A stretch of DNA of 64,000 nt, taken from positions 1 through 64,000 of the forward strand of contig WHUE01000009.1 of assembly GCA_009377375.1 (NCBI GenBank), in the 5' to 3' direction. Made by a program: the position numbers and the translations under genes. This document shows, piece by piece, positions 26,065-37,563 of this stretch. Under the pieces are notes generated by a model, which searched no databases, was not told the origin of the DNA, and was given only the letters and a program-made list of their open reading frames with translations. Each line of letters begins with the position of its first letter. The stretch's first letter is position 1. The stretch is from Alphaproteobacteria bacterium (lineage in GTDB: Bacteria; Pseudomonadota; Alphaproteobacteria; MPNO01; UBA2964).

Positions 26065-26429
26065 CAGTCCAGTGCCTCCACGAAGACGCGGACCTGGCCG
26101 CCGCAGGCCAGACCGACCTCCCAGGCCAGCTCGTTGGTAATGCCGTATTCCAGCGTCTTCGGCGCGCCGGTCTTCATCACCTCCAGCGCTTCGGTCACCA
26201 CCGCGCCCTCGATGCAGCCGCCGGAGACGGAGCCGACGAAGGCGCCGTTCTCGTCCACCGCGAGCTGGCTGCCCGCCGGGCGGGGCGAGGAGCCCCAGGT
26301 CTTGACCACGGTCGCCAGCGCGACCTTGCGGCCGGATTCGCGCCACTTTGCGGCCTCGGCCAGCACCTCGTCGTCCTTCGACGCCCTGTTCAGGTCGAGC
26401 ACGTTCTGAGTCACATTGCTTCCAGCCAT
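26064..26429 (-). CDS. XdhC/CoxI-type protein, N-terminal half as a separate gene
   Basis: 121 aa. It carries the XdhC N-terminal signature: KVALATVVKTWGSSPRPAGSQLAV, then GSVSGGCIEGAVVTEA with the conserved Cys, and GLACGGQVRVFVEAL. These two cysteine motifs are associated with cofactor handling. Its stop shares a base with the ATG of the Rossmann half (TGATG), indicating coupled translation. It overlaps the 3' end of the CoxE-type gene by 19 bases. Confidence 0.9.
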   Translation of the reverse strand: MAGSNVTQNVLDLNRASKDDEVLAEAAKWRESGRKVALATVVKTWGSSPRPAGSQLAVDENGAFVGSVSGGCIEGAVVTEALEVMKTGAPKTLEYGITNELAWEVGLACGGQVRVFVEALD

Positions 26430-27703
26430 TCGCCCATTCCTTCCTTTCGACGACCCGCCGCGGCGTTCAACGCGTCCACGAGCTGGGTCAGGCTCTCTAA
26501 ATTATGCACGGGGCGGAATTCGTCAACGTGCGGCAGAATCGCCCGGATTCCCTGCGACTTGGGTTCGAACCCCTCGAACCGCAGCAGCGGGTTGAGCCAG
26601 ATCAGCCTGCGGCACGACTTGTGCAGCCGTTCCATCTCGCGCGCCAGCCCGCGCCCGGCGTCCCGGTCGAGCCCGTCGGAGATCAGCAGCATCACCGCGC
26701 CCTGGCCGAGAACCCGGCGCGACCAGTGCTGGTTGAACTCCCGCAGCGCCTCGCCGATGCGGGTGCCGCCGGACCAGTCCTCAACCGCGTCGGTGCACTT
26801 GTCGAGCGCGACGTCGATGTCCTTGTTGCGCAGGTGCCGGGTCACGTTGGTCAGCCGCGTGCCGAACAGGAAAGTGTAGACCCGGTCCCGGTCGTTGGTG
26901 ATGGCATGCATGAAATGCAGCAGCATCCGTGTGTATCGGCCCATCGAGCCCGAAATGTCGCACAGCACCACCAGCGGCGGGGTGCGCCGCCGGGGGGCGC
27001 GGAAGCGGAGCGGGATCACGGCGCCGCCGCTGCGCATCGCGGCGCGCAGCGTGCCGCGCATGTCGATGCGCCGGGGCAGGGGGCTGGGACGGAAGCGCCG
27101 CGTCGGCACCTCCTGGATCGGCAGCCGCATGCGGGAGATGGCGGCCTTGGCGCGGGCGATCTCCTCCACCGACATGTCCTCGAAATCCATCTTCTGCAAA
27201 AGCTCGTTGCCGGAGGCCGTCATCGTCGCCTCGACCTCGATCTCCGGCTCCTCCGGCTCGCGGTCCTCGTCGGATTCGCCAGGGCTCATCGCCTCCATGA
27301 TGCGGCGGCTCGGCGGTTCCTCCTCGGGCGGGGCCTCGTCGTCCCCCGGCAGGGCGGGCATCAGCATGCCGAGCATGCGTTCCAGCAGCCGCGGGTCGCG
27401 CCAGAAGATGTGAAAGGCCTGGTCGAACATCTCGTGCTGGTCGCGCCGGTTGACGAAGACGGCGTGCAGCGTCCAGTAGAAATCGCGCCGGCTGGCGACG
27501 CCGACGGTTTTCACCGCTTCCACCGCGTCGAGCACCTTGCCGGGCCCGACGGGCACGCCGGCGGAGCGCAGCACGCGGCCGAAATGCATGATGTTGTTGA
27601 CCAGCTTCGAGCCCTCGAGCCGGTCGAGGAGCTGCATGCCGGGGGTCGGCGCAATCATGGCGCCGCCTGTGTCCTCGCCGTTGCCGCCCGACGGGCCGGC
27701 CAT
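26411..27703 (-). CDS. CoxE-type VWA-domain protein (430 aa)
   Basis: Works with the MoxR-type ATPase of the next gene in assembling the Mo-hydroxylase active site, as shown for CoxE of the aerobic CO dehydrogenase system. The VWA metal-site motif DxSxS is present as CDISGSMGRY (around residue 245), with a later Thr/Asp in SGGTRIGEAL and LLISDGLDRDAGR. The acidic region EEEPPSRR...EEPEIEVE around residues 120-155 is low-complexity. It overlaps the XdhC N-terminal gene and starts four bases after the ATPase gene stop. Confidence 0.9.
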   Translation of the reverse strand: MAGPSGGNGEDTGGAMIAPTPGMQLLDRLEGSKLVNNIMHFGRVLRSAGVPVGPGKVLDAVEAVKTVGVASRRDFYWTLHAVFVNRRDQHEMFDQAFHIFWRDPRLLERMLGMLMPALPGDDEAPPEEEPPSRRIMEAMSPGESDEDREPEEPEIEVEATMTASGNELLQKMDFEDMSVEEIARAKAAISRMRLPIQEVPTRRFRPSPLPRRIDMRGTLRAAMRSGGAVIPLRFRAPRRRTPPLVVLCDISGSMGRYTRMLLHFMHAITNDRDRVYTFLFGTRLTNVTRHLRNKDIDVALDKCTDAVEDWSGGTRIGEALREFNQHWSRRVLGQGAVMLLISDGLDRDAGRGLAREMERLHKSCRRLIWLNPLLRFEGFEPKSQGIRAILPHVDEFRPVHNLESLTQLVDALNAAAGRRKEGMGEWLEAM

Positions 27704-27707
27704 CGGC

Positions 27708-28637
27708 TCAGCCCCTGCGGCCGGCGAGGTCGGCCTTTACCTGCTGGAGCAGGTTCGCGGCCTCGCTGCCCTTCACCTTCTCGATGTCGTCCTGGTACTT
27801 GAGCAGCACGCCGAGCGTGTCGTTCACGGTCTGCGGGTCCAGGTCGATCTTGTCGAGCTGCACCAGCGCGTTGGTCCAGTCGATGGTTTCCGCCACGCCC
27901 GGCACCTTGAACAGGTCGGTCGAGCGCAGCTTCTGCACGAACGCCACCACCTGCTGGGACAGCTGCGTGTCGGCGCCCGGCGCCTTGATGGAGAGGATCT
28001 CGAGTTCGCGCTTCGCATCCGGGTAATCCACCCAGTAATAGAAGCAGCGCCGCTTGATCGCGTCGTGGATCTCGCGCGTGCGGTTGGAGGTGATGATGAC
28101 GATGGGCGGCTCCTTCGCCTTCACCGTGCCGATCTCCGGGATCGTCACCTGGAAATCCGACAGCACCTCCAGCAGGAAGGCCTCGAACGGCTCGTCGGTG
28201 CGGTCCAGCTCGTCGATCAGCAGCACCGGCGCCTTGCCGTTGACGTCGGGTTCCAGCGCCTGCAGCAGCGGGCGCTTGATCAGGAACCGCTCTGAGAAGA
28301 TGTCGTGCTCGATCTGCTCGCGATCGCGGTCGCCCGCCGCTTCCGAGATGCGGATATCGATCATCTGCAGCGAATAGTTCCACTCATAGACGGCCGAGGA
28401 AACGTCGAGCCCTTCGTAGCATTGCAGCCGGATCAGCCGGCGGCCCAGCGTCTCCGACAGCACCTTGCCGATCTCGGTCTTGCCGACCCCGGCCTCGCCT
28501 TCGAGGAACAGCGGGCGGCCCATCTTGAGCGCGAGGTACAGCGCCGTCGCCAGCGAACGGTCGGCCACGTAGCGGCCGTCCTTCAGCAGCGCGGCGGTGT
28601 CGTCGATGGTGGCGGGAATTTCGGCGGTCATCGGCAA
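27708..28637 (-). CDS. CoxD-type MoxR-family AAA+ ATPase
   Basis: 309-aa ATPase with Walker A GEAGVGKTEI (about residues 47-56), Walker B LLIDELDR and sensor-1 IITSNRTREIHDAIKRR. The RPLLQALEP and CFYYWVDYPD blocks match CoxD. In carboxydotrophs CoxD acts with CoxE in inserting sulfur and copper into the Mo cofactor. It begins at MPMTAEIPATI; MTAEI two codons later is a possible alternative. A 122-base gap with an imperfect GC-rich hairpin (28670-28705) separates it from the upstream FAD-subunit gene, so the maturation genes may be partly uncoupled. Confidence 0.9.
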   Translation of the reverse strand: MPMTAEIPATIDDTAALLKDGRYVADRSLATALYLALKMGRPLFLEGEAGVGKTEIGKVLSETLGRRLIRLQCYEGLDVSSAVYEWNYSLQMIDIRISEAAGDRDREQIEHDIFSERFLIKRPLLQALEPDVNGKAPVLLIDELDRTDEPFEAFLLEVLSDFQVTIPEIGTVKAKEPPIVIITSNRTREIHDAIKRRCFYYWVDYPDAKRELEILSIKAPGADTQLSQQVVAFVQKLRSTDLFKVPGVAETIDWTNALVQLDKIDLDPQTVNDTLGVLLKYQDDIEKVKGSEAANLLQQVKADLAGRRG

Positions 28638-28759
28638 TGCGTTCCTAGCAGATCCCTACAGATGTAACGACGGGACGGCGTTAGTGCCGCCGCCCCGTCT
28701 GGCACTGGATAGTCGGCGAGGCCGGCAGGGGCCGGAGCCCCGTGCCGCCGTCCCCGCGA

Positions 28760-29557
28760 TCAGCCGTTGGCCTCGGCCACCGCGCGCTTGGCCATCACGG
28801 TGACCAGGTGGGCGCGGTACTCGGCGCTGGCGTGGATGTCGCTGTTCAGGTCGCCGTCGGGGATGGAGATCTTCTCCACCGCTTCCGCCGCGAAATTCGC
28901 CTTCAGCGCGTCCTCCATCTCCTTCACCCGGAAGGCGCAGGCGCCCGCCCCGGTGACGCCGACGCGCACATTGCCGCCCTTGGACGAGACCATCACGCCG
29001 ACGATGCAGTAGCGCGAGGCCGGGTTGGGGAACTTCATGTAGCCGGCCTTGTCCGGGATCGGGAAATCGACCTGGATGATCAGCTCGTCTTCCTCCAGCG
29101 CAGTCTCGAACAGGCCCTGGAAGAAGTCGTCGCCGGCGATGGTGCGGCGGTCGGTGTGGATGGTCGCGCCGAGCCCGACAATGGCGGCGGGGTAGTCGGC
29201 GGCCGGGTCGTTGTTGGCGAGCGAGCCGCCGATGGTGCCGCGGTTGCGGACCATCGGATCGCCGATGCCGCCGGCCAGCTTGGCCAGCGCGGGGATCGCC
29301 TTCTTGACCTCGGCGTTGGCCGCGACGACGGCATGCGGAGTGCGCGCCTTGATCGAGACCGTGTCGCCGGTGACGGCGATGCCCGACATGTCCGGCACGG
29401 CGGCGAGGTCGATCACGTCCGACGGGCGCGCCAGCCGCTGCTTCAGCGTCGGCAGCAGCGTCATCCCCCCCGACATGTACTTGGCGTCCTCTCCCTTGGA
29501 GAACAGATCCTTCGCCTCGTCGAGCGAGGCCGCCTTCCTGTAGTTGAATTCATACAT
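28760..29557 (-). CDS. molybdenum hydroxylase medium (FAD-binding) subunit, CoxM-like
   Basis: 265-aa flavoprotein subunit that passes electrons from the Fe-S subunit to an acceptor. It has the FAD motif YMSGGMTLLPTLKQRL (about residues 27-42) and the CO-dehydrogenase-flavoprotein motif GIGDPMVRNRGTIGGSLANNDPAADYPA. GGAGA lies upstream of the ATG at 29557. Stop-to-start distance from the CoxL-like gene is 16 bases. It is part of the S-L-M set of the operon. Confidence 0.93.
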   Translation of the reverse strand: MYEFNYRKAASLDEAKDLFSKGEDAKYMSGGMTLLPTLKQRLARPSDVIDLAAVPDMSGIAVTGDTVSIKARTPHAVVAANAEVKKAIPALAKLAGGIGDPMVRNRGTIGGSLANNDPAADYPAAIVGLGATIHTDRRTIAGDDFFQGLFETALEEDELIIQVDFPIPDKAGYMKFPNPASRYCIVGVMVSSKGGNVRVGVTGAGACAFRVKEMEDALKANFAAEAVEKISIPDGDLNSDIHASAEYRAHLVTVMAKRAVAEANG

Positions 29558-29573
29558 GATTCGCTTTCTCCAC

Positions 29574-31952
<2,379 letters not shown>

Positions 31953-31956
31953 GGGA

Positions 31957-32436
<480 letters not shown>

Positions 32437-32628
32437 CGGACCCTTCCCTAAATCATTGGCCGGACGATCGCGCACCGCCGGCACCCGGTTACTCTTGATC
32501 TGGTCGTCTTCTCGGCCGCAGCGCGGACTTTCCGCGTCGACGGGCCGTCCCGTCGGCCAAGTATCACGCGCCCGAACGCACGGTCAAGCCGACCGCCCCG
32601 ACGCTGGACTGCGGAAAGCGCTTTCCCC

Positions 32629-33261
32629 TCAACCGAGGTTAAAGACTAGCAAAAGAACGACCACCACGGCAATCAGCCCGCCGACCCAGACGGCGGTGCG
32701 GATGCCGCCCTTCGGCGGGGCCGAGGGCATCTCCTGCGACGTCACGGGAGTCTCGGTGGTGACTTCGGCCTGCTGCTCGGCGAAGGTCTTCTCCTCTGGC
32801 GGCTTCGCGGCGGCGGCGGCGCCGTCACCGACCTCCTGAGCGAACTTGCTGAAGAACTGGTCAGCCATCTTCTTGGCGGTGGAATCGATCAGCCGCGAGC
32901 CGATCTGCGCCAGCTTGCCGCCGACCGCCGCGGTGGCGGCGTATTTCAGCACCGTCTCCCTGCCGTCCTCGGTCAGGTTGACGGTGGCGCCCCCCTTGGC
33001 GAAACCGGCGACGCCGCCCTGGCCTTCTCCGCTGATCTTGTAGCTTTCCGGCGGGTTCATGTCGGTCAGGTTGACCTTGCCGGTGAATGTGGCGGAGACG
33101 GGCCCGACCTTGGTCTTCACCTTGGCGGTCATTTCGGTGTCGGACTGCTTGTCCAGTTCCTGACAGCCCGGGATGCATTTCTTGAGCACTTCGGGGTCGT
33201 TCAGCGCTTCCCAGACCTTTTGGCGGGCGGCGGGAATCCGGTATTCACCGGTCATGTCCAT
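32629..33261 (-). CDS. CoxG-like SRPBCC-fold protein with C-terminal membrane anchor
   Basis: 210 aa. Residues 1 to about 145 form the CoxG domain ([54 protein letters not shown]). A charged linker leads to a C-terminal helix ([17 protein letters not shown]) that would anchor it in the membrane, as CoxG does when it recruits CO dehydrogenase. GGAGAG precedes the ATG at 33261. The open frame continues upstream antisense to the neighbouring Mo-hydroxylase gene, but that part is not protein-like. It is the first gene of the operon, 192 bases before the Fe-S subunit gene. Confidence 0.9.
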   Translation of the reverse strand: MDMTGEYRIPAARQKVWEALNDPEVLKKCIPGCQELDKQSDTEMTAKVKTKVGPVSATFTGKVNLTDMNPPESYKISGEGQGGVAGFAKGGATVNLTEDGRETVLKYAATAAVGGKLAQIGSRLIDSTAKKMADQFFSKFAQEVGDGAAAAAKPPEEKTFAEQQAEVTTETPVTSQEMPSAPPKGGIRTAVWVGGLIAVVVVLLLVFNLG

Positions 33262-33396
33262 GGCTTGTCTCTCCATAGGTTTCGGGGGTCGCCCCGCTGG
33301 CCTAATAACTAGACGTTCGGCGGCGTACGGGCAACCCCACCGCCCTTTGTGGAAGGGGATTAACGCGGCATTGACCAATTGGCGCGATAACCGGGC

Positions 33397-33981
33397 ATGC
33401 CCAGCACCGCAGTTCCCGCCATGGCGCCTGCCGCCTTCACCAGCTTCGATGTCGCGATCTGGTTCATGGAGCGCGCACGCGCCGACGACAGCTATCTGCA
33501 GCCGCGCAAGCTGCAATCCATAATGTTCATGGCGCAGGGGCACTACGCCGCCGCCAACCGGGGGCGGCGGTTGATGCCGTCGATCTTCGTCTTCGACGAG
33601 GGCGGGCCCCTCGACCCCAATATCTTCCGCGCCTTCGAGCATGGCCGTCCCACGGTGACGCAGACGCAGCTTTCGGCGCCGGTGACCAGGTTCCTCGAGG
33701 CCATCTGGCGGCGCTACGCCGACTGCGACGCGCTGAGGCTGGACCAGATCGTCGCGCGGCGCGGTGCGGCCGAGACGGCGATCCAGAACCGCGACGGGTC
33801 CGAAATCACGCTCGCGGCGATGGTCCGCATGTTCTCCCGCGAGGCCGCTGCGGGCTCCACCGCGCCCCCCGCGGCGTCGGCGACGCCCGCGCCCTACGTG
33901 CCCCAGGTGCTGCGTACGCATACCGGCCGTCCTGTCACCGTGCAGAAATGGGCCCCGGGAAAGAAGGCGCCCGCCGTGTGA
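33397..33981 (+). CDS. Panacea/DUF4065-like protein (194 aa)
   Basis: The region FDVAIWFMERARADDSYLQPRKLQSIMFMAQGHYAAANRGRRLMPSIFVFDEGGPLDPNIFRAFEHGRP resembles the Panacea (DUF4065) fold: helix, then LQKLLFYAQGW-type motif, then xGPVxPxVY-type motif. Panacea proteins are antitoxins in many toxin-antitoxin pairs, but here neither flank encodes a small toxin. The C-terminal 60 residues are Ala/Pro-rich. Stand-alone copies are widespread in Rhodospirillales (recalled). It sits between the divergent CoxG gene and an orphan CoxL gene. Confidence 0.6.
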   Translation: MPSTAVPAMAPAAFTSFDVAIWFMERARADDSYLQPRKLQSIMFMAQGHYAAANRGRRLMPSIFVFDEGGPLDPNIFRAFEHGRPTVTQTQLSAPVTRFLEAIWRRYADCDALRLDQIVARRGAAETAIQNRDGSEITLAAMVRMFSREAAAGSTAPPAASATPAPYVPQVLRTHTGRPVTVQKWAPGKKAPAV

Positions 33982-34074
33982 GCCCGGCCTGACCGGCAGT
34001 TTCCCGGCCGTCGTCCTTGACCGCCCGGCCCATCCCGGCGACGTTTCATCCGTGGAGCAGGCAGGGGGACCGCG

Positions 34075-36411
34075 ATGGACGGAATGATCGGGCGGTCGGT
34101 GACGCGCACCGAGGACGAGCGGCTGCTGACCGGCAGGGGCTCGTTCAGCGACGATATCGTCCTGCCGGGCCAGCTCTGGGCGGCGATGGTGCGCAGCCCG
34201 CATGCCCATGCGCGCATCCGCGGCATTGACAAGGCGCCCGCGCTCGCCATGCCCGGCGTGGCGGCGGTGCTGACGGGCGCCGACGCGCTGGCCGACGGCC
34301 TGCGGCGCATCCCGCACAACCCGACCCATTCCTCGCCGCCCGACATCATCCTGGAGAACCGGGACGGCTCCGACATCTACATCCCGCACCAGCACGTGCT
34401 CCCCGTCGACAAGGCCCGCTACGTCGGCGAGGCGGTGGCGATGGCGGTGGCGGAAACGCGGGCGCAGGCGATGGACGCCGCCGAAGCGGTGGCGATCGAC
34501 TGGGAGGTCCTGCCGGCGGTCGTCGACACCTGGGAGGCCGCTGCACCGGGCGCGCCGAAAGTGTGGGACGAGGCGCCGGGCAATGTCTGCATCGATGCCG
34601 AGGTCGGCGATCGCGCCGCGGTCGAGGCGGCGTTCGCGGGCGCGCATTACGTGGCCAGTCTGCGCACCGCGGTGGCGCGGCTGGCCGGCGTGCCGATGGA
34701 GCCGCGCGCCGCCACCGCCGTATGGGATGCCGACGGGAACCTGACCGTTTGGCACGGCAGCGGCGGCGTGGTGCGCCAGAAGAAGGAGCTCGCCCACGTG
34801 CTCGGCGTCGAGGATGCGAAGGTGCGCGTCGTCGCCGGCGATGTCGGCGGCAATTTCGGCACGCGGAACCCGATGTACGTGGAAGCGCCGCTGGTCGCCT
34901 GGGCGGCGCGGCGGACGGGGCGTCCGGTGAAGTGGCGCGGCGACCGGACGGAGATTTTCCTCACCGACTGCCAGGCGCGCGACCTCGCCGCCGAGGCGGA
35001 GATGGCTTTCGACGCGGAGGGCAACATCCTCGCCCTGCGCTCGCTCAACATCGGCAGCCTCGGGGCGCATACCATCTCCTTCGTCCCGGTGACCAAGGGG
35101 GTGGAGATCATCTGCCTCGCCTACCGCATCCCGCATGTCTGGATCCGCGCGCAGGCGGTGCACAGCCATACCCCGCCGACCTACCCGTACCGCGCGGCCG
35201 GCAGGCCGGAAGTGCACTGGATCACCGAGCGGCTGGTAGAGATCGGGGCGCGGGCGCTGGGGTTGGACCGGGCGGAAATCCGCCAGCGCAACCTGGTGCG
35301 GCCGGACGAGTTCCCGCACGACAACGGACTCGGGCTGGTCTACGACGCCGGCGACTTTCCGAACAACATGGCGCTCGCGCTGGACGACGCCGACTGGGCG
35401 GGGTTCGAGGCGCGGCGCGCGCAGTCGGCGGCGACCGGCAGGCTGCGCGGCATCGGGGTCTCGACCTATCTCGACCTGTCCACCGGCGCGCCGTTCGAGC
35501 GCAGCGACGTCACCGTGAAGCCGGAGGGCGAGATCGAGGTGGTGATCGGCACCGGGGATTCCGGGCAGGGGCACTGCACCTCCTTCGCCCAGATCGCCGC
35601 CGACGTGATCGAGGCACCGTTCGAGACCATCCGCGTGGTGCAGGGCGACACTGCCCGGGTGAAGGTCGGCGGCGGCAGCCATTCCGGCCGCTCGATGCGC
35701 ATGGGCGCCATCGTGATCACCCAGGCGGTGGACGCGATCCTGGAGAAGGGCAAACGCATCGCCGCCATCGCGCTGGAGGTGGCGGAGGCCGACATCGAGT
35801 ACGCGGGCGCGCAGTTCCGCGTCGCCGGCACCGACCGCCGCATCGGGCTGTTCGAGGTCGCCCGTCTGGCCGAGGCGGGGGAGGGGCTGCCGGATGAGCT
35901 GCGTGGACCGCTGCGCGACGAGGCCCAGATCGAATTCCGCAAGGCGGTGATCGGCAACGGCGCGCAGGTGGTGGAGGTCGAGGTCGATCCGGAGACCGGA
36001 GTCGTGACCTTCCCGCGCTACGTCGCGGTGGACGACGTCGGCCGCGCGATCAACCCGCAGCTCATCGACGGCCAGACCCATGGCGGCATCGCCCAGGGGA
36101 TCGGCCAGGCGATCTTTGAGGCTTGCGCCTACGACCCGGAAAGCGGCCAGATGCGGGCTGCGAGCTTCATGGACTACGCCATGCCGCGCGCGGACGTGCT
36201 GCCCAGCTTCACCACGCGCATCACCGAGAGCCCGAGCCCGACCAACCGGCTCGGCATCAAGGCGGGCTCCGAGGGCGGCACCCCGCCGGCCCCGCCCGCC
36301 ATAGTAAACGCGATCCTCGACGCGCTGCACGGGCTTGGCGTGGAGCACATCGAGCTGCCCGCCACACCGCTGGCCGTGTGGCAGGCGATCCGCAACGCGC
36401 GCAGCGGCTAA
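34075..36411 (+). CDS. orphan xanthine-dehydrogenase-family molybdopterin subunit
   Basis: 778-aa large subunit of the xanthine oxidase family, starting at MDGMIGRSVTRTEDERLLTG. The substrate-site motif reads YPYRAAGRPE (residues about 370-379) instead of AYRGAGR, and the catalytic Glu region is KAGSEGGTPPAPPA instead of the usual KGVGEAGTIGA. GGNFGTRNP replaces the GGFGxK loop. It has no adjacent S or M subunit, so it must borrow partners from the operon to its left or act differently. It is transcribed in the opposite direction and its stop overlaps that of the amidohydrolase by four bases. Confidence 0.9.
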   Translation: MDGMIGRSVTRTEDERLLTGRGSFSDDIVLPGQLWAAMVRSPHAHARIRGIDKAPALAMPGVAAVLTGADALADGLRRIPHNPTHSSPPDIILENRDGSDIYIPHQHVLPVDKARYVGEAVAMAVAETRAQAMDAAEAVAIDWEVLPAVVDTWEAAAPGAPKVWDEAPGNVCIDAEVGDRAAVEAAFAGAHYVASLRTAVARLAGVPMEPRAATAVWDADGNLTVWHGSGGVVRQKKELAHVLGVEDAKVRVVAGDVGGNFGTRNPMYVEAPLVAWAARRTGRPVKWRGDRTEIFLTDCQARDLAAEAEMAFDAEGNILALRSLNIGSLGAHTISFVPVTKGVEIICLAYRIPHVWIRAQAVHSHTPPTYPYRAAGRPEVHWITERLVEIGARALGLDRAEIRQRNLVRPDEFPHDNGLGLVYDAGDFPNNMALALDDADWAGFEARRAQSAATGRLRGIGVSTYLDLSTGAPFERSDVTVKPEGEIEVVIGTGDSGQGHCTSFAQIAADVIEAPFETIRVVQGDTARVKVGGGSHSGRSMRMGAIVITQAVDAILEKGKRIAAIALEVAEADIEYAGAQFRVAGTDRRIGLFEVARLAEAGEGLPDELRGPLRDEAQIEFRKAVIGNGAQVVEVEVDPETGVVTFPRYVAVDDVGRAINPQLIDGQTHGGIAQGIGQAIFEACAYDPESGQMRAASFMDYAMPRADVLPSFTTRITESPSPTNRLGIKAGSEGGTPPAPPAIVNAILDALHGLGVEHIELPATPLAVWQAIRNARSG

Positions 36412-37517
36412 CCGTCCGCGCCCAGCCGGAACAGGCGCCGGGCGTTATCGTAGGCGATGGCGCGGGCGACGGGCGGCGGCAGGCCCTTCAACAGGGCCTG
36501 CGCAGGGCGCGCGGTGAACCGGTTGCGGCGCGCCCCCGGGTAGACATGCGTGTCCGTCGCCATCAGGAAGCGGTCCGGGAACCGCTCCATCAGGCGCAGC
36601 CAGCCCGGACGGATGGAAGCGTTGCCATCCAGCGGGTTGGTTGCCCCTCCGGCCCCCGGGCGTCGGAACTTCAGCGACATGTACAGGTTGGGGTGCGCCG
36701 CGAGGAGTTCCCCCATCAGCGCAGGGGTGCGGCCGCCCGTGTTGTCCCACCCGGCGTGCGCCCAGATGATCGCCGCCGCCGGGTTATGCGACAGCAGCCG
36801 CTTCAGCGCCGCGATGTTCGCATGCACGCGCGGCGGGTTCGCGGCGCCCTGGCCCCTCACCCGATCCGGCACCGGCATATCTTCCGGCACGGCTTCCACG
36901 TGCAGGTCGATGGGCACGCGGTGTCGCGCCGCGATGTCCGCCAGGCGGAGGAACAGGGGGTGGTCCGGCGCGATTTCCTCGAACGGGTGCCCGGCGTGGA
37001 ACGAGAAATGCAGGGCGGTCATCTCGCCGAATCCGCGGGCTCCCGCCGCGAGGACGGCTTCGGCCTCGGCCTCGAAACGCCGCTGGATATCCGGCGTGAC
37101 CGAGCCGGCGGGGGTGGCGTGGATCATCGGGTTGAGCGTGCCGCCGCCGCCGAGAAAGGCGAAGCGGTCGGGATGGGTGCGCACGGCCTTGCGTAGCTCC
37201 GCGTAGTCGTAGGTCCCGTCGCGGCCCGGAGGAAACGGCGGCGGCATGATGATCGCCGCGGCGATCCCGTTCGCGTCCATCAGCCGGAGCGCCGCACGGG
37301 CGGCGCCGTCCATGTCGAAGGCGATGTTTCCGCCGCGGCCGGACTGAGGGTGCGCGTGGAAGTGGGCGTCTATGTAGCGTCCGTCGAACTCGGCCCGGCC
37401 GGCCTGGCTGACCACCGGCCCCCCATCGGGCTGGCACGCGGCGAGCAGAAGGGCGGCCGCGAAAGCGGGGCAGGCGACGGCCGGAGCGCGGGACGGCGTT
37501 CGGTTGGTGGAATTCAT
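36408..37517 (-). CDS. lipoprotein amidohydrolase (metal-dependent hydrolase, amidohydrolase_2 type)
   Basis: 369 aa. The leader ends in the lipobox LAAC at about residue 28, so the enzyme should be membrane-anchored outside the cytoplasm. Metal-ligand positions of a TIM-barrel amidohydrolase are visible: YIDAHFHAHP, DLHVEAVPED, IWAHAGWDN and MATDTHVYPG. The start is the ATG at 37517 with AGGGAGG upstream. It likely hydrolyses or decarboxylates a cyclic or amide substrate. It is 46 bases downstream of the Mrp operon on the same strand and may be the last gene of that transcript. Confidence 0.85.
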   Translation of the reverse strand: MNSTNRTPSRAPAVACPAFAAALLLAACQPDGGPVVSQAGRAEFDGRYIDAHFHAHPQSGRGGNIAFDMDGAARAALRLMDANGIAAAIIMPPPFPPGRDGTYDYAELRKAVRTHPDRFAFLGGGGTLNPMIHATPAGSVTPDIQRRFEAEAEAVLAAGARGFGEMTALHFSFHAGHPFEEIAPDHPLFLRLADIAARHRVPIDLHVEAVPEDMPVPDRVRGQGAANPPRVHANIAALKRLLSHNPAAAIIWAHAGWDNTGGRTPALMGELLAAHPNLYMSLKFRRPGAGGATNPLDGNASIRPGWLRLMERFPDRFLMATDTHVYPGARRNRFTARPAQALLKGLPPPVARAIAYDNARRLFRLGADG

Positions 37518-37563
37518 GCGATGCGCCTCCCTGTTCGCATGCACAAACCGGTAGCGGCAGCGG

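Noticed and set aside
32629-36348. 1239-codon minus-strand frame that would fuse CoxG to a long N-terminal extension
   Set aside because: Only the last 210 codons are protein-like (CoxG). The rest is antisense to the orphan Mo-hydroxylase gene. A good Shine-Dalgarno and ATG at 33261 mark the real start.
33397-36411. Panacea-like protein and following gene as a toxin-antitoxin pair
   Set aside because: The next gene is a 778-aa Mo-hydroxylase subunit, not a toxin, and the upstream neighbour is CoxG on the other strand.
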